Shown here piece by piece: positions 9,391 to 19,480 of a DNA stretch of 64,000 nt. The stretch covers positions 62,001-126,000 of the forward strand of contig NZ_JACOPG010000001.1 in the NCBI RefSeq assembly GCF_014287435.1, given 5' to 3'. This DNA comes from Roseburia lenta. Lineage in GTDB: Bacteria > Bacillota > Clostridia > Lachnospirales > Lachnospiraceae. Every line of letters starts with the position of its first letter. Within the stretch, counting starts at the first letter, position 1. The notes under the pieces are model-generated. The model ran no database searches, was not told the origin of the DNA, and was given only the letters and a program-made list of their open reading frames with translations. A program made the translations under genes and the position numbers.

Positions 9391-9675
9391 ATGAAATTAG
9401 TACCATTAACAGATCGCGTTGTTTTAAAACAGTGTCAGGCAGAAGAAACGACAAAGTCAGGCATTATCCTGGCAAGTGCAGCACAGGAAAAGCCAATGGA
9501 GGCAGAGGTTATTGCCGTAGGTCCTGGCGGAATGGTAGATGGTAAAGAGGTTGTTATGCAGGTTAAGGCTGGTCAGAAGGTCATCTATTCCAAGTATGCC
9601 GGAACAGAAGTAAAGTTAGAAGGCGAAGATTATATCATCGTTCGTCAGAATGACATTCTTGCTGTAGTAGAGTAA
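9391..9675 (+). CDS. groES: co-chaperonin GroES
   Basis: A 94-residue heptameric lid for GroEL that helps proteins fold in the cytoplasm. It begins MKLVPLTDRVV and has the mobile-loop region EETTKSGIILAS at about residues 15-27, with the usual ending YIIVRQNDILAVVE. The ATG at 9391 is chosen because AAGGAGG lies 8 bp upstream; an upstream in-frame GTG at 9349 falls inside CIRCE and is not used. groEL follows after 29 bp. Confidence 0.97.
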   Translation: MKLVPLTDRVVLKQCQAEETTKSGIILASAAQEKPMEAEVIAVGPGGMVDGKEVVMQVKAGQKVIYSKYAGTEVKLEGEDYIIVRQNDILAVVE

Positions 9676-9701
9676 AAATAGATATAAGAAAGAAGGATTA
9701 A

Positions 9702-11324
<1,623 letters not shown>

Positions 11325-11331
11325 GATCTTT

Positions 11332-11363
11332 AAAAAGGACGGCGGAAACGCCGCCCTTTTTTT
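11332..11363 (+). terminator. groESL terminator
   Basis: GC-rich hairpin with a GAAA tetraloop (stem about 11337-11344 with 11349-11356, one A-C mismatch) followed by seven T. A classical Rho-independent terminator. Confidence 0.92.
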
Positions 11364-11376
11364 GTGCAAAACGCAT

Positions 11377-11405
11377 TTGCCAGTACCTATAAAGTATGGT
11401 ATGAT
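11377..11405 (+). promoter_or_regulatory. sigma-A promoter of degV-purA
   Basis: TTGCCA (11377-11382), 17-bp spacer, TATGAT (11400-11405), about 55 bp before the DegV start and just after the groEL terminator. Confidence 0.65.
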
Positions 11406-11459
11406 AAACCATGTGTGTGAAGACATGCACAAGATGGATAAAAACGAAATGAGGACCAT

Positions 11460-12329
11460 ATGAGTAAAGTAGCGATTTTAACAGACAGTAACAGCGGAAT
11501 CACACAGGAAGAAGCCGAGCAGGCAGGGATTTACGTCTTCCCGACACCGGTCTATATCAATGACGAGGTCTTTTATGAAGGCGTGGATCTTACGACAGAC
11601 CAGTTCTTTGCAAGACAGGCAGAGGGGGCAGAGATCAAAACTTCCATGCCGGTCGTAGGTGATGTGATCGACAAGTGGGAAAGTCTGCTTGAGGAATATG
11701 ATGAGGTCGTATATATTCCTTTGTCCAGCGGACTCAGCAGTTCCTGTGAGACAGCCATCATGTTGGCTGAGGATTACGATGGTAAGGTGCAGGTTGTCAA
11801 CAATCAGCGTATTTCCGTTACCATGAAGTTATCCGTTTATGATGCCAAGAAACTTGCAGATGCAGGAAAGTCTGCCACAGAGATCAAAGAGATATTAGAG
11901 GCGATGAAGTTTGAGTCAACCATCTACATCATGGTAGATACGCTGGAGTATCTCAAAAAGGGTGGAAGGATCACACCGGCTGCTGCGGCTATTGGTTCTT
12001 TGCTTAAGATAAAACCGGTATTGCAGATCCGCGGAGAAAAGTTAGACAGTTTTGCTAAGGCGAGAACGGTCAAACAGGCAAAGCAGATCATGATGGATGC
12101 CATTGCCAAGGATATGGACGAAGTGCTCCATGATCCGACCGGCGAGAATACTATCATTGCTATGGCACATACCCAGAATGAGGAAGAGATCGCCAAGTTC
12201 AAGGCAGAAGTGGAAGAACGCTTCCCGGGACATGATATTTTTGTGGATCCTTTATCTTTGGTCGTATCCAGTCATATTGGACCGGGTGCACTTGCAGTGA
12301 CTTGTACAAAGAAATTAACATCATTTTAA
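11460..12329 (+). CDS. DegV family fatty-acid-binding protein
   Basis: A 289-residue protein of the DegV/FakB type. It opens with VAILTDSNSGITQEEA, and has the mid-region VDTLEYLKKGGRIT and the late SSHIGPGALA, all typical of the family. Members bind fatty acids and some act as FakB, presenting exogenous fatty acids to FakA kinase. No FakA gene is adjacent, so a kinase partner must lie elsewhere if that role applies. GAGGA precedes the ATG. purA follows after 25 bp, so the two are probably co-transcribed. Confidence 0.9.
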   Translation: MSKVAILTDSNSGITQEEAEQAGIYVFPTPVYINDEVFYEGVDLTTDQFFARQAEGAEIKTSMPVVGDVIDKWESLLEEYDEVVYIPLSSGLSSSCETAIMLAEDYDGKVQVVNNQRISVTMKLSVYDAKKLADAGKSATEIKEILEAMKFESTIYIMVDTLEYLKKGGRITPAAAAIGSLLKIKPVLQIRGEKLDSFAKARTVKQAKQIMMDAIAKDMDEVLHDPTGENTIIAMAHTQNEEEIAKFKAEVEERFPGHDIFVDPLSLVVSSHIGPGALAVTCTKKLTSF

Positions 12330-12354
12330 TAAATTTTTTAGGAGGAACAAGAGC

Positions 12355-13638
12355 ATGGTAAAAGCAGTTGTTGGTGCCAATTGGGGTGACGAAGGAAAGG
12401 GTAAGATCACAGATATGCTTGCGCAGAATGCAGATATCATTGTGAGATTTCAGGGAGGAGCGAATGCAGGACATACCATCGTCAATAATTATGGTAAGTT
12501 TGCCCTTCATACCTTGCCATCCGGCGTATTTTATGATCACACAACAAGCGTTATTGGTAATGGGGTAGCCTTAAACATTCCTGTCTTGTTTGACGAGATC
12601 AAGTCTATTACAGACAAAAATGTGCCAATGCCAAAGATCAAGGTATCAGATCGTGCACAGATCGTTATGCCGTATCATATTTTATTTGATCAGTATGAAG
12701 AGGAGCGTTTAGGAAAGGCTTCCTTCGGCTCTACCAAATCCGGCATTGCACCATTTTATTCTGATAAGTATGCAAAGGTTGGATATCAGGTCAGCGAACT
12801 CTTTGATGATGAACTTTTAAAGGAAAAGGTTGCACGTACCTGTGAGTCCAAGAATGTATTGTTAGAGCACCTTTATCACAAGCCACTCATTGACCCGGAT
12901 GATTTGTTGGAGACTTTACATAGTTACCGCGATATGATCGCACCTTATGTCTGCGATGTTTCTTCTTATTTGTGGAATGCCTTAAAGGAAGGCAAGACTA
13001 TTCTTTTGGAAGGTCAGCTTGGTACTTTAAAGGATCCGGATCATGGTATCTATCCGATGGTAACATCTTCCTCTACCTTGGCTGCTTACGGTGCCATTGG
13101 TGCAGGTATTCCGGCACAGTCTATCGAGCAGGTCGTTACCGTATGTAAGGCTTATTCTTCCGCAGTTGGAGCCGGTGCTTTTGTCAGCGAGATCTTTGGT
13201 GATGAAGCAGACGAACTCCGCAGACGCGGTGGTGATGGCGGTGAGTTTGGTGCCACAACAGGTCGTCCAAGACGTATGGGATGGTTTGACTGTGTTGCCA
13301 GCAAATACGGTTGCCGTATGCAGGGCACGACGGATGTAGCCTTTACCGTGCTTGATGTATTGGGCTATCTGGATGAGATCCCGGTATGTGTGGGCTATGA
13401 AATCGATGGTCAGGTTACGACCGACTTTCCGGTTACCCATTTACTGGAAAAGGCAAAACCTGTCTATAAGACTCTTCCGGGCTGGAAATGTGATATCCGC
13501 GGTATCAGAAAGTATGAAGATCTTCCGGAGAACTGCCGCAACTATATTGAGTTTGTAGAAAAAGAGATCGGCTTCCCGATCACTATGATCTCTAATGGAC
13601 CGGGAAGAGAAGATATTATTTATCGCGATGTAAACTAA
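12355..13638 (+). CDS. purA: adenylosuccinate synthase
   Basis: Makes adenylosuccinate from IMP, aspartate and GTP, the first committed step to AMP. The 427-residue protein has the GTP-binding start GANWGDEGKGKITDML and the conserved NAGHTIVNN, and later FGATTGRPRRMGWFD. Length is normal. AGGAGGAACAAGAGC precedes the ATG. It ends an apparent two-gene unit with degV and is followed by a terminator. Confidence 0.97.
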   Translation: MVKAVVGANWGDEGKGKITDMLAQNADIIVRFQGGANAGHTIVNNYGKFALHTLPSGVFYDHTTSVIGNGVALNIPVLFDEIKSITDKNVPMPKIKVSDRAQIVMPYHILFDQYEEERLGKASFGSTKSGIAPFYSDKYAKVGYQVSELFDDELLKEKVARTCESKNVLLEHLYHKPLIDPDDLLETLHSYRDMIAPYVCDVSSYLWNALKEGKTILLEGQLGTLKDPDHGIYPMVTSSSTLAAYGAIGAGIPAQSIEQVVTVCKAYSSAVGAGAFVSEIFGDEADELRRRGGDGGEFGATTGRPRRMGWFDCVASKYGCRMQGTTDVAFTVLDVLGYLDEIPVCVGYEIDGQVTTDFPVTHLLEKAKPVYKTLPGWKCDIRGIRKYEDLPENCRNYIEFVEKEIGFPITMISNGPGREDIIYRDVN

Positions 13639-13663
13639 TATGAGATAAGATAAAGACAAGACG

Positions 13664-13696
13664 AAAGAGAGCACTTGGTGGAGGGCTCTCTTTTTT
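13664..13696 (+). terminator. purA terminator
   Basis: GAGAGC (13667-13672) pairs with GCTCTC (13685-13690), extended by AAA/TTT, and is followed by a T run. A good Rho-independent terminator. Confidence 0.85.
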
Positions 13697-13720
13697 CGTG
13701 GTACGCCTTATCTTATTCAC

Positions 13721-13737
13721 AGAATTGACACAATTCT
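13721..13737. promoter_or_regulatory. perfect palindrome upstream of the ABC transporter operon
   Basis: AGAATTG - ACA - CAATTCT, perfect 7-bp arms. It contains a TTGACA -35-like hexamer (13725-13730), but no good -10 lies 17 bp downstream; the best -10-like sequence is TACAAT at 13764-13769. It may be an operator for the transporter operon. Confidence 0.45.
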
Positions 13738-13810
13738 AACACCTTATCAGCACATAGGTGAAATACAATAATCAATGTGTGATTTTGGAAAAATTAGGGA
13801 GGAAATCAAT

Positions 13811-14524
13811 TTGATAGAAGTAGAACATCTGGTAAAAAAATACGGCTCACTTACGGCTGTGGATAATCTGAGCATGAAGATTGAACCGGGGCATATTTAT
13901 GGCTTGCTTGGAAAGAATGGTGCAGGCAAGACAACGACAATGAATATGGTCACAGGTTATATCGGTGCGACATCCGGCAGTGTCAAAGTGTGTGGGCATG
14001 ACATTTTCAAAGAGGCAGAGGCTGCCAAAAAGGAGATCGGCTATCTGCCGGAGATCCCGCCCCTTTATACGGATATGAGCGTATATGAATATCTGGACTT
14101 TTGCGCAGAGTTAAAAGGCATCGGTAAAAAAGAGCGCGACGAACATATCGTGGATGTCATGGAAAAAGCCGGCATCTCTGAGATGGAGCATCGCCTGATC
14201 CGCAATTTGTCAAAAGGTTACAAACAGCGTGTCGGATTGGCACAGGCAATCCTAGGCAACCCATCCATTATCATTTTGGATGAGCCTACCGTTGGTCTGG
14301 ATCCGGTGCAGATGATCGAAATGCGTGATCTGATCAAGGAACTTGGCAAAGACCATACCGTGATCTTAAGTTCCCATATCTTATCCGAGGTCAGTGCCGT
14401 ATGTGACTACATTTATATCATTGATCATGGAAAATTAGTGGCAGATTTTGCCATGGATGAAGAGAAAGCAGCATCCTTGGAAGAAATATTTATCGAACTG
14501 ACAGGAAAGGAGGACAAAGAATAA
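13811..14524 (+). CDS. ABC transporter ATP-binding protein, GldA-like
   Basis: A 237-residue ATPase. Walker A is GLLGKNGAGKTTT, the signature is the variant LSKGYKQRVGLAQA, and Walker B is IIILDEPTVGLDP followed by the SSHIL switch histidine. The TTG at 13811 is preferred because AGGGAGGA lies at 13796-13803; an in-frame ATG at 13775 has no ribosome site. The stop overlaps the permease start, so the proteins form one transporter. Gld-type systems are named from gliding Bacteroidetes, but homologues occur in many non-gliding Firmicutes and their cargo is unknown. Confidence 0.9.
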   Translation: MIEVEHLVKKYGSLTAVDNLSMKIEPGHIYGLLGKNGAGKTTTMNMVTGYIGATSGSVKVCGHDIFKEAEAAKKEIGYLPEIPPLYTDMSVYEYLDFCAELKGIGKKERDEHIVDVMEKAGISEMEHRLIRNLSKGYKQRVGLAQAILGNPSIIILDEPTVGLDPVQMIEMRDLIKELGKDHTVILSSHILSEVSAVCDYIYIIDHGKLVADFAMDEEKAASLEEIFIELTGKEDKE

Positions 14525-16665
14525 TGCTTGCAATTTTTAAACGAGAATTTAAATCCTTATTCTGGAACATTACCGGATGGCTGTTCATCGGTATTACCTT
14601 AGCACTATTTGGACTCTATTTCTTTGTCTATAATCTGTCCTATGGTTATCCTTATATATCTTATTCTTTGTCAGCCATCGCCTTTTTATTTATGGTGACC
14701 GTGCCGATCCTTACCATGCGTGTTTTGGCAGAGGAAAAACATGCCAAGATCGACCAGTTGCTCTTGACGGCACCGATATCCGTAGGAAAGATCGTACTTG
14801 GTAAGTTTTTGGCGCTTGCCCTTGTCTATACGATCTGTATCGGCGTTATCTGTGTGGCACCTTTGGTACTTATGATCTTTGGTGAGGTGCCGCTGGCAGA
14901 GACCTATGTGGGTATTTTAGGCTTCTGGCTCTATGGTCTGGCAACGATCGCCATCGGTACCTTTGTATCTTCACTCACAGAGAGCCAGGTCATTTCCGCT
15001 GTTGTATCCTTTGGCTTGATCTTTGTTGGCTATATGATGTCATCCATCTGCAGCGTGATCTCATCATCCGGTAATCTTTTGACCAAGATCTTAGGATGTT
15101 ATGACCTTTATACGCCATTGGATGATTTCTTCAATGGAACCCTTTCTGTTACCGGTATCGTCTATTATCTTTCTGTGATCGCACTGGCACTCTTTTTGAC
15201 AGAGCAGATGATCCAGAAGCGTAGATGGACGATCAGCCGCAACATGATCTCTACCTCCGTATTTAGTACCGGTATGATCGCTATTGTCGTGGCACTGACG
15301 GTGGTTGTCAATCTGATCGCATCCGCTTTGCCGGAGACTTATACGCAGATCGATGCAACATCCCAGAAACTTTATTCCATTACGAAAGACACGGAGAAGT
15401 ATCTGGATACCTTAAAAGATGATGTGACACTTTATGTCATGGTAAATAAAAACAGCAAAGATGATAATGTAGACCGCACCTTGCAGAAATATGCATCTGC
15501 ATCCAAGCATGTCAAGGTAAAATATGTGGATCCGAATGTCAGTCCGACTTTTGCATCCAAGTATACGGACAATGATGTGACCAGTAATTCCATTATTGTT
15601 GTCTGTGGAGACCGCTCTAAGGTCATTGACTACAATTCCGATATTTATGAGTATTCTTATGACTCCAGTTACAATTATTCCGTGACAGGATATGATTGTG
15701 AGGGACAGGTGACAGCAGCCATCCAGTATGTGACATCCGAGTCTACGACTAATGTATATGAACTGACAGGGCATGATGAGTCAACGCTTTCCGGTGACTT
15801 TTCAGAAGTATTCCAGAAGCGTTTCATGAATGTAGGATCACTCAGCCTTTTGACCGTAGATGCGATCCCGGAGGATTGTCAGGCAATCTTTATCACAGCA
15901 CCGCAGTCGGATCTGTCTGAGGATGATCTGAGCAAATTGAGCCAGTATCTGGGAAATGGCGGAAAGATCTATCTGTCGATCGATTATTCCAAGTGGAATG
16001 ATCTGACAAACTTTAAGAAATTACTTTCTGATAATAACATTGAGACAACTGAGAGTCTTTTGGCAGAGACAGATCGTTCTTATTATTATCAGAGTCCATT
16101 TTATCTTTTGCCAAATGTAGAAAATACGGAAGTGTCTTCTTCTGTGGCTGGTATGACACAGGTCTTTGTGCCTTACAGTGTGGGACTTACCTATACGGGA
16201 GAGGATGACAGCAATGTGACATCATTTATGACGACTTCAGACACTACGATTGCTAAAGCAGCGGCCAATATTGCTGCCGTTCAGTCACAGGCGGATGCGG
16301 CCAATATAGCGAGTGCTCAGGATGGCGATACCCAGGGCCAATATAGTCTGGGCATGATGGTCACAAATGAAAATGGCGGCGAACTCTGTGTGCTTGGTTC
16401 AGCTATGATGTGTACAGATAGTGCCAATCAGATCGTATCCGGTCATAATGCAACGCTTTTCAATGGAATCGTAAATGCACTTGTGACAACAGATGATGGA
16501 AACAGTGATAATGCGGTAGTGATCGCAGCCAAGGATTATACTGTATCCAACCTGACAGTTTCAGCAAATGCCATGCTTGTCTATGGTATTCTTTGGGGCA
16601 TCTTTATGCCGATCGCACTTATCATTATCGGTATCATTGTCTGGGCAAGAAGGAGAAAACGTTAG
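14524..16665 (+). CDS. fused ABC-2 permease and GldG-like extracytoplasmic protein
   Basis: A 713-residue fusion. Residues 1 to about 240 form an ABC-2 permease with six membrane spans (GldF-like). After another span near residue 250, residues 270-680 form a large outside domain resembling GldG/DUF4350, rich in Ser, Thr and Asp, and one C-terminal span ends in ARRRKR. The fusion of GldF and GldG in one chain is recurrent in Clostridia. It overlaps the ATPase gene by 1 bp and abuts the DUF4340 gene with no gap, so all three are probably one complex. Cargo is unknown. Confidence 0.88.
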   Translation: MLAIFKREFKSLFWNITGWLFIGITLALFGLYFFVYNLSYGYPYISYSLSAIAFLFMVTVPILTMRVLAEEKHAKIDQLLLTAPISVGKIVLGKFLALALVYTICIGVICVAPLVLMIFGEVPLAETYVGILGFWLYGLATIAIGTFVSSLTESQVISAVVSFGLIFVGYMMSSICSVISSSGNLLTKILGCYDLYTPLDDFFNGTLSVTGIVYYLSVIALALFLTEQMIQKRRWTISRNMISTSVFSTGMIAIVVALTVVVNLIASALPETYTQIDATSQKLYSITKDTEKYLDTLKDDVTLYVMVNKNSKDDNVDRTLQKYASASKHVKVKYVDPNVSPTFASKYTDNDVTSNSIIVVCGDRSKVIDYNSDIYEYSYDSSYNYSVTGYDCEGQVTAAIQYVTSESTTNVYELTGHDESTLSGDFSEVFQKRFMNVGSLSLLTVDAIPEDCQAIFITAPQSDLSEDDLSKLSQYLGNGGKIYLSIDYSKWNDLTNFKKLLSDNNIETTESLLAETDRSYYYQSPFYLLPNVENTEVSSSVAGMTQVFVPYSVGLTYTGEDDSNVTSFMTTSDTTIAKAAANIAAVQSQADAANIASAQDGDTQGQYSLGMMVTNENGGELCVLGSAMMCTDSANQIVSGHNATLFNGIVNALVTTDDGNSDNAVVIAAKDYTVSNLTVSANAMLVYGILWGIFMPIALIIIGIIVWARRRKR

Positions 16666-17208
16666 ATGGATAAGCAAAAAAAGACCCTGCTCATTCTGGC
16701 AGTGCTATTGGGTGTAGCACTGCTGGGATTGCTGGGGGCTAAGAAATTGGCAGATAAAAAAGAGAAGGCAGATGCCATTGACTCTGCGGAGGAAAGTATT
16801 CAGGTATATTCTGTGGATGCAGATGATGTGACAAAGGTAGCCTATTATAACAATGGTGCGCAGGTGACACTGACGAAAACGGATGATCAGTGGCAGGATG
16901 CGGACGGTGTGATCTTAGATGATGACAAGGTCAAGACCATGTTATCTTATCTTACCACCATCAAAGCCAGTGATGTCATTGAGGACACAGACGATATCAG
17001 CCAGTATGGATTTTCGTCAGCCACCAATGAAGTGACCGTCACAACCAAAGATAGTGAGACGACCTTTACGATCGGTATGCAAAACGCCATCACCGATAAA
17101 TATTATCTCATGGTAAATTATGATGAGAGCAAGGTCTATGTGATCGATTCTTCTATGTTGACGGCATGCGGCTATAGCACTTCCGACTTAATGCCGGATG
17201 AGTCTTAG
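16666..17208 (+). CDS. DUF4340-type accessory protein of the Gld-like transporter
   Basis: A 180-residue membrane-anchored protein: residues 6-24 are one hydrophobic span, followed by an exported acidic domain with VTLTKTDDQWQDADGVILDD, the repeat pattern seen in DUF4340 proteins. Family members are often 300-500 residues, so this is a short form holding roughly one repeat unit. It starts directly after the permease stop. DUF4340 genes usually accompany GldA/GldFG operons. Its stop codon overlaps the stop of the small convergent gene on the other strand. Confidence 0.75.
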   Translation: MDKQKKTLLILAVLLGVALLGLLGAKKLADKKEKADAIDSAEESIQVYSVDADDVTKVAYYNNGAQVTLTKTDDQWQDADGVILDDDKVKTMLSYLTTIKASDVIEDTDDISQYGFSSATNEVTVTTKDSETTFTIGMQNAITDKYYLMVNYDESKVYVIDSSMLTACGYSTSDLMPDES

Positions 17209-17423
17209 TGCTCCTTTTTTTCGTCCTGATCTTTCTTTTTGTTCTGGATCATGATATTTAACAGCCATAGGGTAAATGGCACGAGAATGGTTGCCGCAAT
17301 GGAGGCTGTCAGATAAGACATGGTCTTGGTATTGTCAAAGACGGCGGCAAAGATGGTGAGGACATACATGCCGACCAATAAGATAATGCCGATGATGGCA
17401 AGGATCTGTCGTAAACGTTGCAT
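17205..17423 (-). CDS. small two-span membrane protein
   Basis: A 72-residue protein of unknown function with two hydrophobic segments (about residues 6-27 and 37-60) and a charged Lys/Asp/Glu tail, probably cytoplasmic. On the minus strand a clear GAAGGAGA lies just before the ATG at 17423, which supports a real gene. Its stop overlaps the DUF4340 stop by two bases, and the whole gene lies opposite the probable 3' untranslated region of the transporter operon. Confidence 0.7.
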   Translation of the reverse strand: MQRLRQILAIIGIILLVGMYVLTIFAAVFDNTKTMSYLTASIAATILVPFTLWLLNIMIQNKKKDQDEKKEH

Positions 17424-17482
17424 AAGGGTTCTCCTTCATAATTGATAAGGACATGATACCACATATAAAGGGATTGTGCTAG

Positions 17483-17545
17483 AGGACGGTGGAGAGAGCG
17501 CGAGCCGTCCTTGCCCTCTGGCAAAATTATGTTTTGCTTTTTTTT
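17483..17545 (+). terminator. probable terminator of the Gld-like operon
   Basis: Two hairpins: AGGACGG/CCGTCCT (17483-17511), then GCAAAA (17521-17526) pairing with TTTTGC (17532-17537), directly followed by eight T. The second is a convincing plus-strand terminator, about 310 bp after the DUF4340 stop and beyond the antisense small gene. Confidence 0.65.
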
Positions 17546-17599
17546 ATGGTCTGTGGTATCGTATATGTGCTACAAAAGTGATAAAGGATGGAAAAAGAT

Positions 17600-18109
17600 A
17601 TGGCATTATTACAGGAATGGCAGAAAATCTCCTACAACCAGGAGCAGGATCGTGCCACATTACAGAGATTTTGGCAGAATTATTTCTTGATCGAGAAGGG
17701 TATCTATGAAAAATTACTGGACAATCCGGATGAAGAAGTTTCCGGCACCGTCAAGGAATTGGCTGATAAGTATGAGATCGACATTATGGCTATGACCGGA
17801 TTTTTGGATGGTATCAATGACAGTCTGATCACACCGAACCCGATCGAGACCATGGAAGAGGATACCGTAGTTTCTCTGGCTTTTGATAAGGAGAAGTTAT
17901 ATGAGAATATGGTAGATGCTAAGGCTGACTGGCTCTATGAACTTCCACAGTGGGATGAAATCTTTGATGCAGACAAGAAAAAAACCTTGTATCGTGAGGC
18001 AAAGAATGCACACACGATCCGTAATACCGTTAAGGTTGGACGTAATGATCCTTGTCCATGTGGATCTGGTCGCAAGTACAAGCAGTGCTGCGGCAAGAAA
18101 AATAAATAA
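17600..18109 (+). CDS. SEC-C zinc-motif protein
   Basis: A 169-residue soluble protein ending in the zinc-binding SEC-C motif [18 protein letters not shown], the same short metal-binding tail found on SecA. The helical N-terminal part (MALLQEWQK onward) has no assigned function. The ATG at 17600 is chosen because AAGGA lies about 11 bp upstream; an in-frame ATG 12 bp earlier overlaps that site. It is a single-gene unit with a terminator after it. Confidence 0.85.
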   Translation: MALLQEWQKISYNQEQDRATLQRFWQNYFLIEKGIYEKLLDNPDEEVSGTVKELADKYEIDIMAMTGFLDGINDSLITPNPIETMEEDTVVSLAFDKEKLYENMVDAKADWLYELPQWDEIFDADKKKTLYREAKNAHTIRNTVKVGRNDPCPCGSGRKYKQCCGKKNK

Positions 18110-18116
18110 GAAATAC

Positions 18117-18167
18117 AAAAAAGCCTCTGACTTAGGATGTAATGCATCTTAAGCCAGAGGTTTTTTT
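18117..18167. terminator. bidirectional terminator between SEC-C gene and aroA
   Basis: Long hairpin: CCTCTG and CTTAGGATG pair with CATCTTAAG and CAGAGG, flanked by an A run and a T run, so it can work on both strands between the two convergent genes. Confidence 0.9.
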
Positions 18168-18184
18168 ATGTGCGAAAGATCGAT

Positions 18185-19462
18185 CTACGATGAGATCTTT
18201 TGTAAAGTGTCATAAAAGTTTGGATAGGAGATGACAACGCAATCCGGGTCATCAAAAGTTGTTACGCCATCCGCGGCAAGTCCGGCAATGGCAAAGGACA
18301 TAGCAATGCGGTGATCTGCATAGGTCTTGATCTGAGTTCCATGCATGGATCGTCCGCCATGAATGATCATGCCGTCCTCTGTTCCGATGGCATCAGCCCC
18401 CATGGCATTGAGGTTTTCTACAACTGAGGTAACACGGTCAGACTCTTTGACACGGAGTTCTTTGGCATCCCGGATAATGGTATCGCCCTCTGCAAATGCA
18501 GCCATGACAGCAATGACCGGGATCTCGTCGATCAGCGTCGGGATCAGGTCTCCCTCAATGGTCGTACCGTGTAAAGAAGAAGAACGGACGATCAGATCGC
18601 AGACCTCCTCACCGGATACCTTGCGTCTGTTTTCGTAAGTGATATCTGCACCCATCTGTTCGGCAACTTTTAGGATACCGTCGCGTGTAGGGTTACAGTT
18701 GACATTGTAGATCATAAGTTCTGCATTCGGAACGATAGAAGCGGCTGCAATAAAATAAGCAGCGGAAGAAATGTCGCCCGGAATCTGAATCTTTTGTCCG
18801 ACCAGGTGCGGATTGCCCTCAATGCTTGCAGTTCTTCCGGATGAGGTCACATTCGCACCAAAACCACTCAACATAAGTTCGGTGTGGTTACGGGATAAGA
18901 CCGGCTCTGTGACAGAAGTCGTGCCATCGCAGTAAAGTCCAGCCAAAAGGATGGCGGATTTGACCTGGGCGGAAGCCACAGGAGAGTCATAGTGGATGGC
19001 ATGCAGATCACCACCTTTGATCTCTAAAGGCGCGCAGTCATTGCCACGCAGGGAGGTGATTCTTGCCCCCATCATAGAAAGTGGCTTGATGATACGCTGC
19101 ATAGGTCTTTTCTGGATGGATGCATCCCCATTTAAGGTAGAGGTAAAAGGACAGCCGGATAGGATACCGCTGATCAGTCTTGTCGTGGTGCCGCTGTTGC
19201 CAACGTCCAAAATGTTCCTTGGCTCCGTCAGACCATGTAAGCCTTTTCCTTGGATCACGACGTGATCGGCATCCTGTTTAATGGCAATGCCCATTTTTTG
19301 AAAGCAGGCGATCGTGGAACGACAGTCTGCCCCATCCAAAAAGCCGGTCAGTTCGGTCGTGCCATCGGCAATGGCACCGAACATGACACCGCGGTGGGAT
19401 ATGGATTTATCACCGGGAATGTGGATCTGACCTTTGATATGATTTGCTTTTTTGATTTCCAT
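18185..19462 (-). CDS. aroA: 3-phosphoshikimate 1-carboxyvinyltransferase (EPSP synthase)
   Basis: Transfers enolpyruvyl from PEP to shikimate 3-phosphate, the sixth shikimate step and the glyphosate target. The 425-residue protein has the start IPGDKSISHRGVMFGAIADG, the LDVGNSGTTTRL segment for PEP binding, and the C-terminal KESDRV motif. Length is typical. It is the last gene of the minus-strand aroF-tyrA-aroA unit and is followed by the bidirectional terminator. Confidence 0.97.
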   Translation of the reverse strand: MEIKKANHIKGQIHIPGDKSISHRGVMFGAIADGTTELTGFLDGADCRSTIACFQKMGIAIKQDADHVVIQGKGLHGLTEPRNILDVGNSGTTTRLISGILSGCPFTSTLNGDASIQKRPMQRIIKPLSMMGARITSLRGNDCAPLEIKGGDLHAIHYDSPVASAQVKSAILLAGLYCDGTTSVTEPVLSRNHTELMLSGFGANVTSSGRTASIEGNPHLVGQKIQIPGDISSAAYFIAAASIVPNAELMIYNVNCNPTRDGILKVAEQMGADITYENRRKVSGEEVCDLIVRSSSLHGTTIEGDLIPTLIDEIPVIAVMAAFAEGDTIIRDAKELRVKESDRVTSVVENLNAMGADAIGTEDGMIIHGGRSMHGTQIKTYADHRIAMSFAIAGLAADGVTTFDDPDCVVISYPNFYDTLQKISS

Positions 19463-19480
19463 TTTCTTACCTCGGATAGT

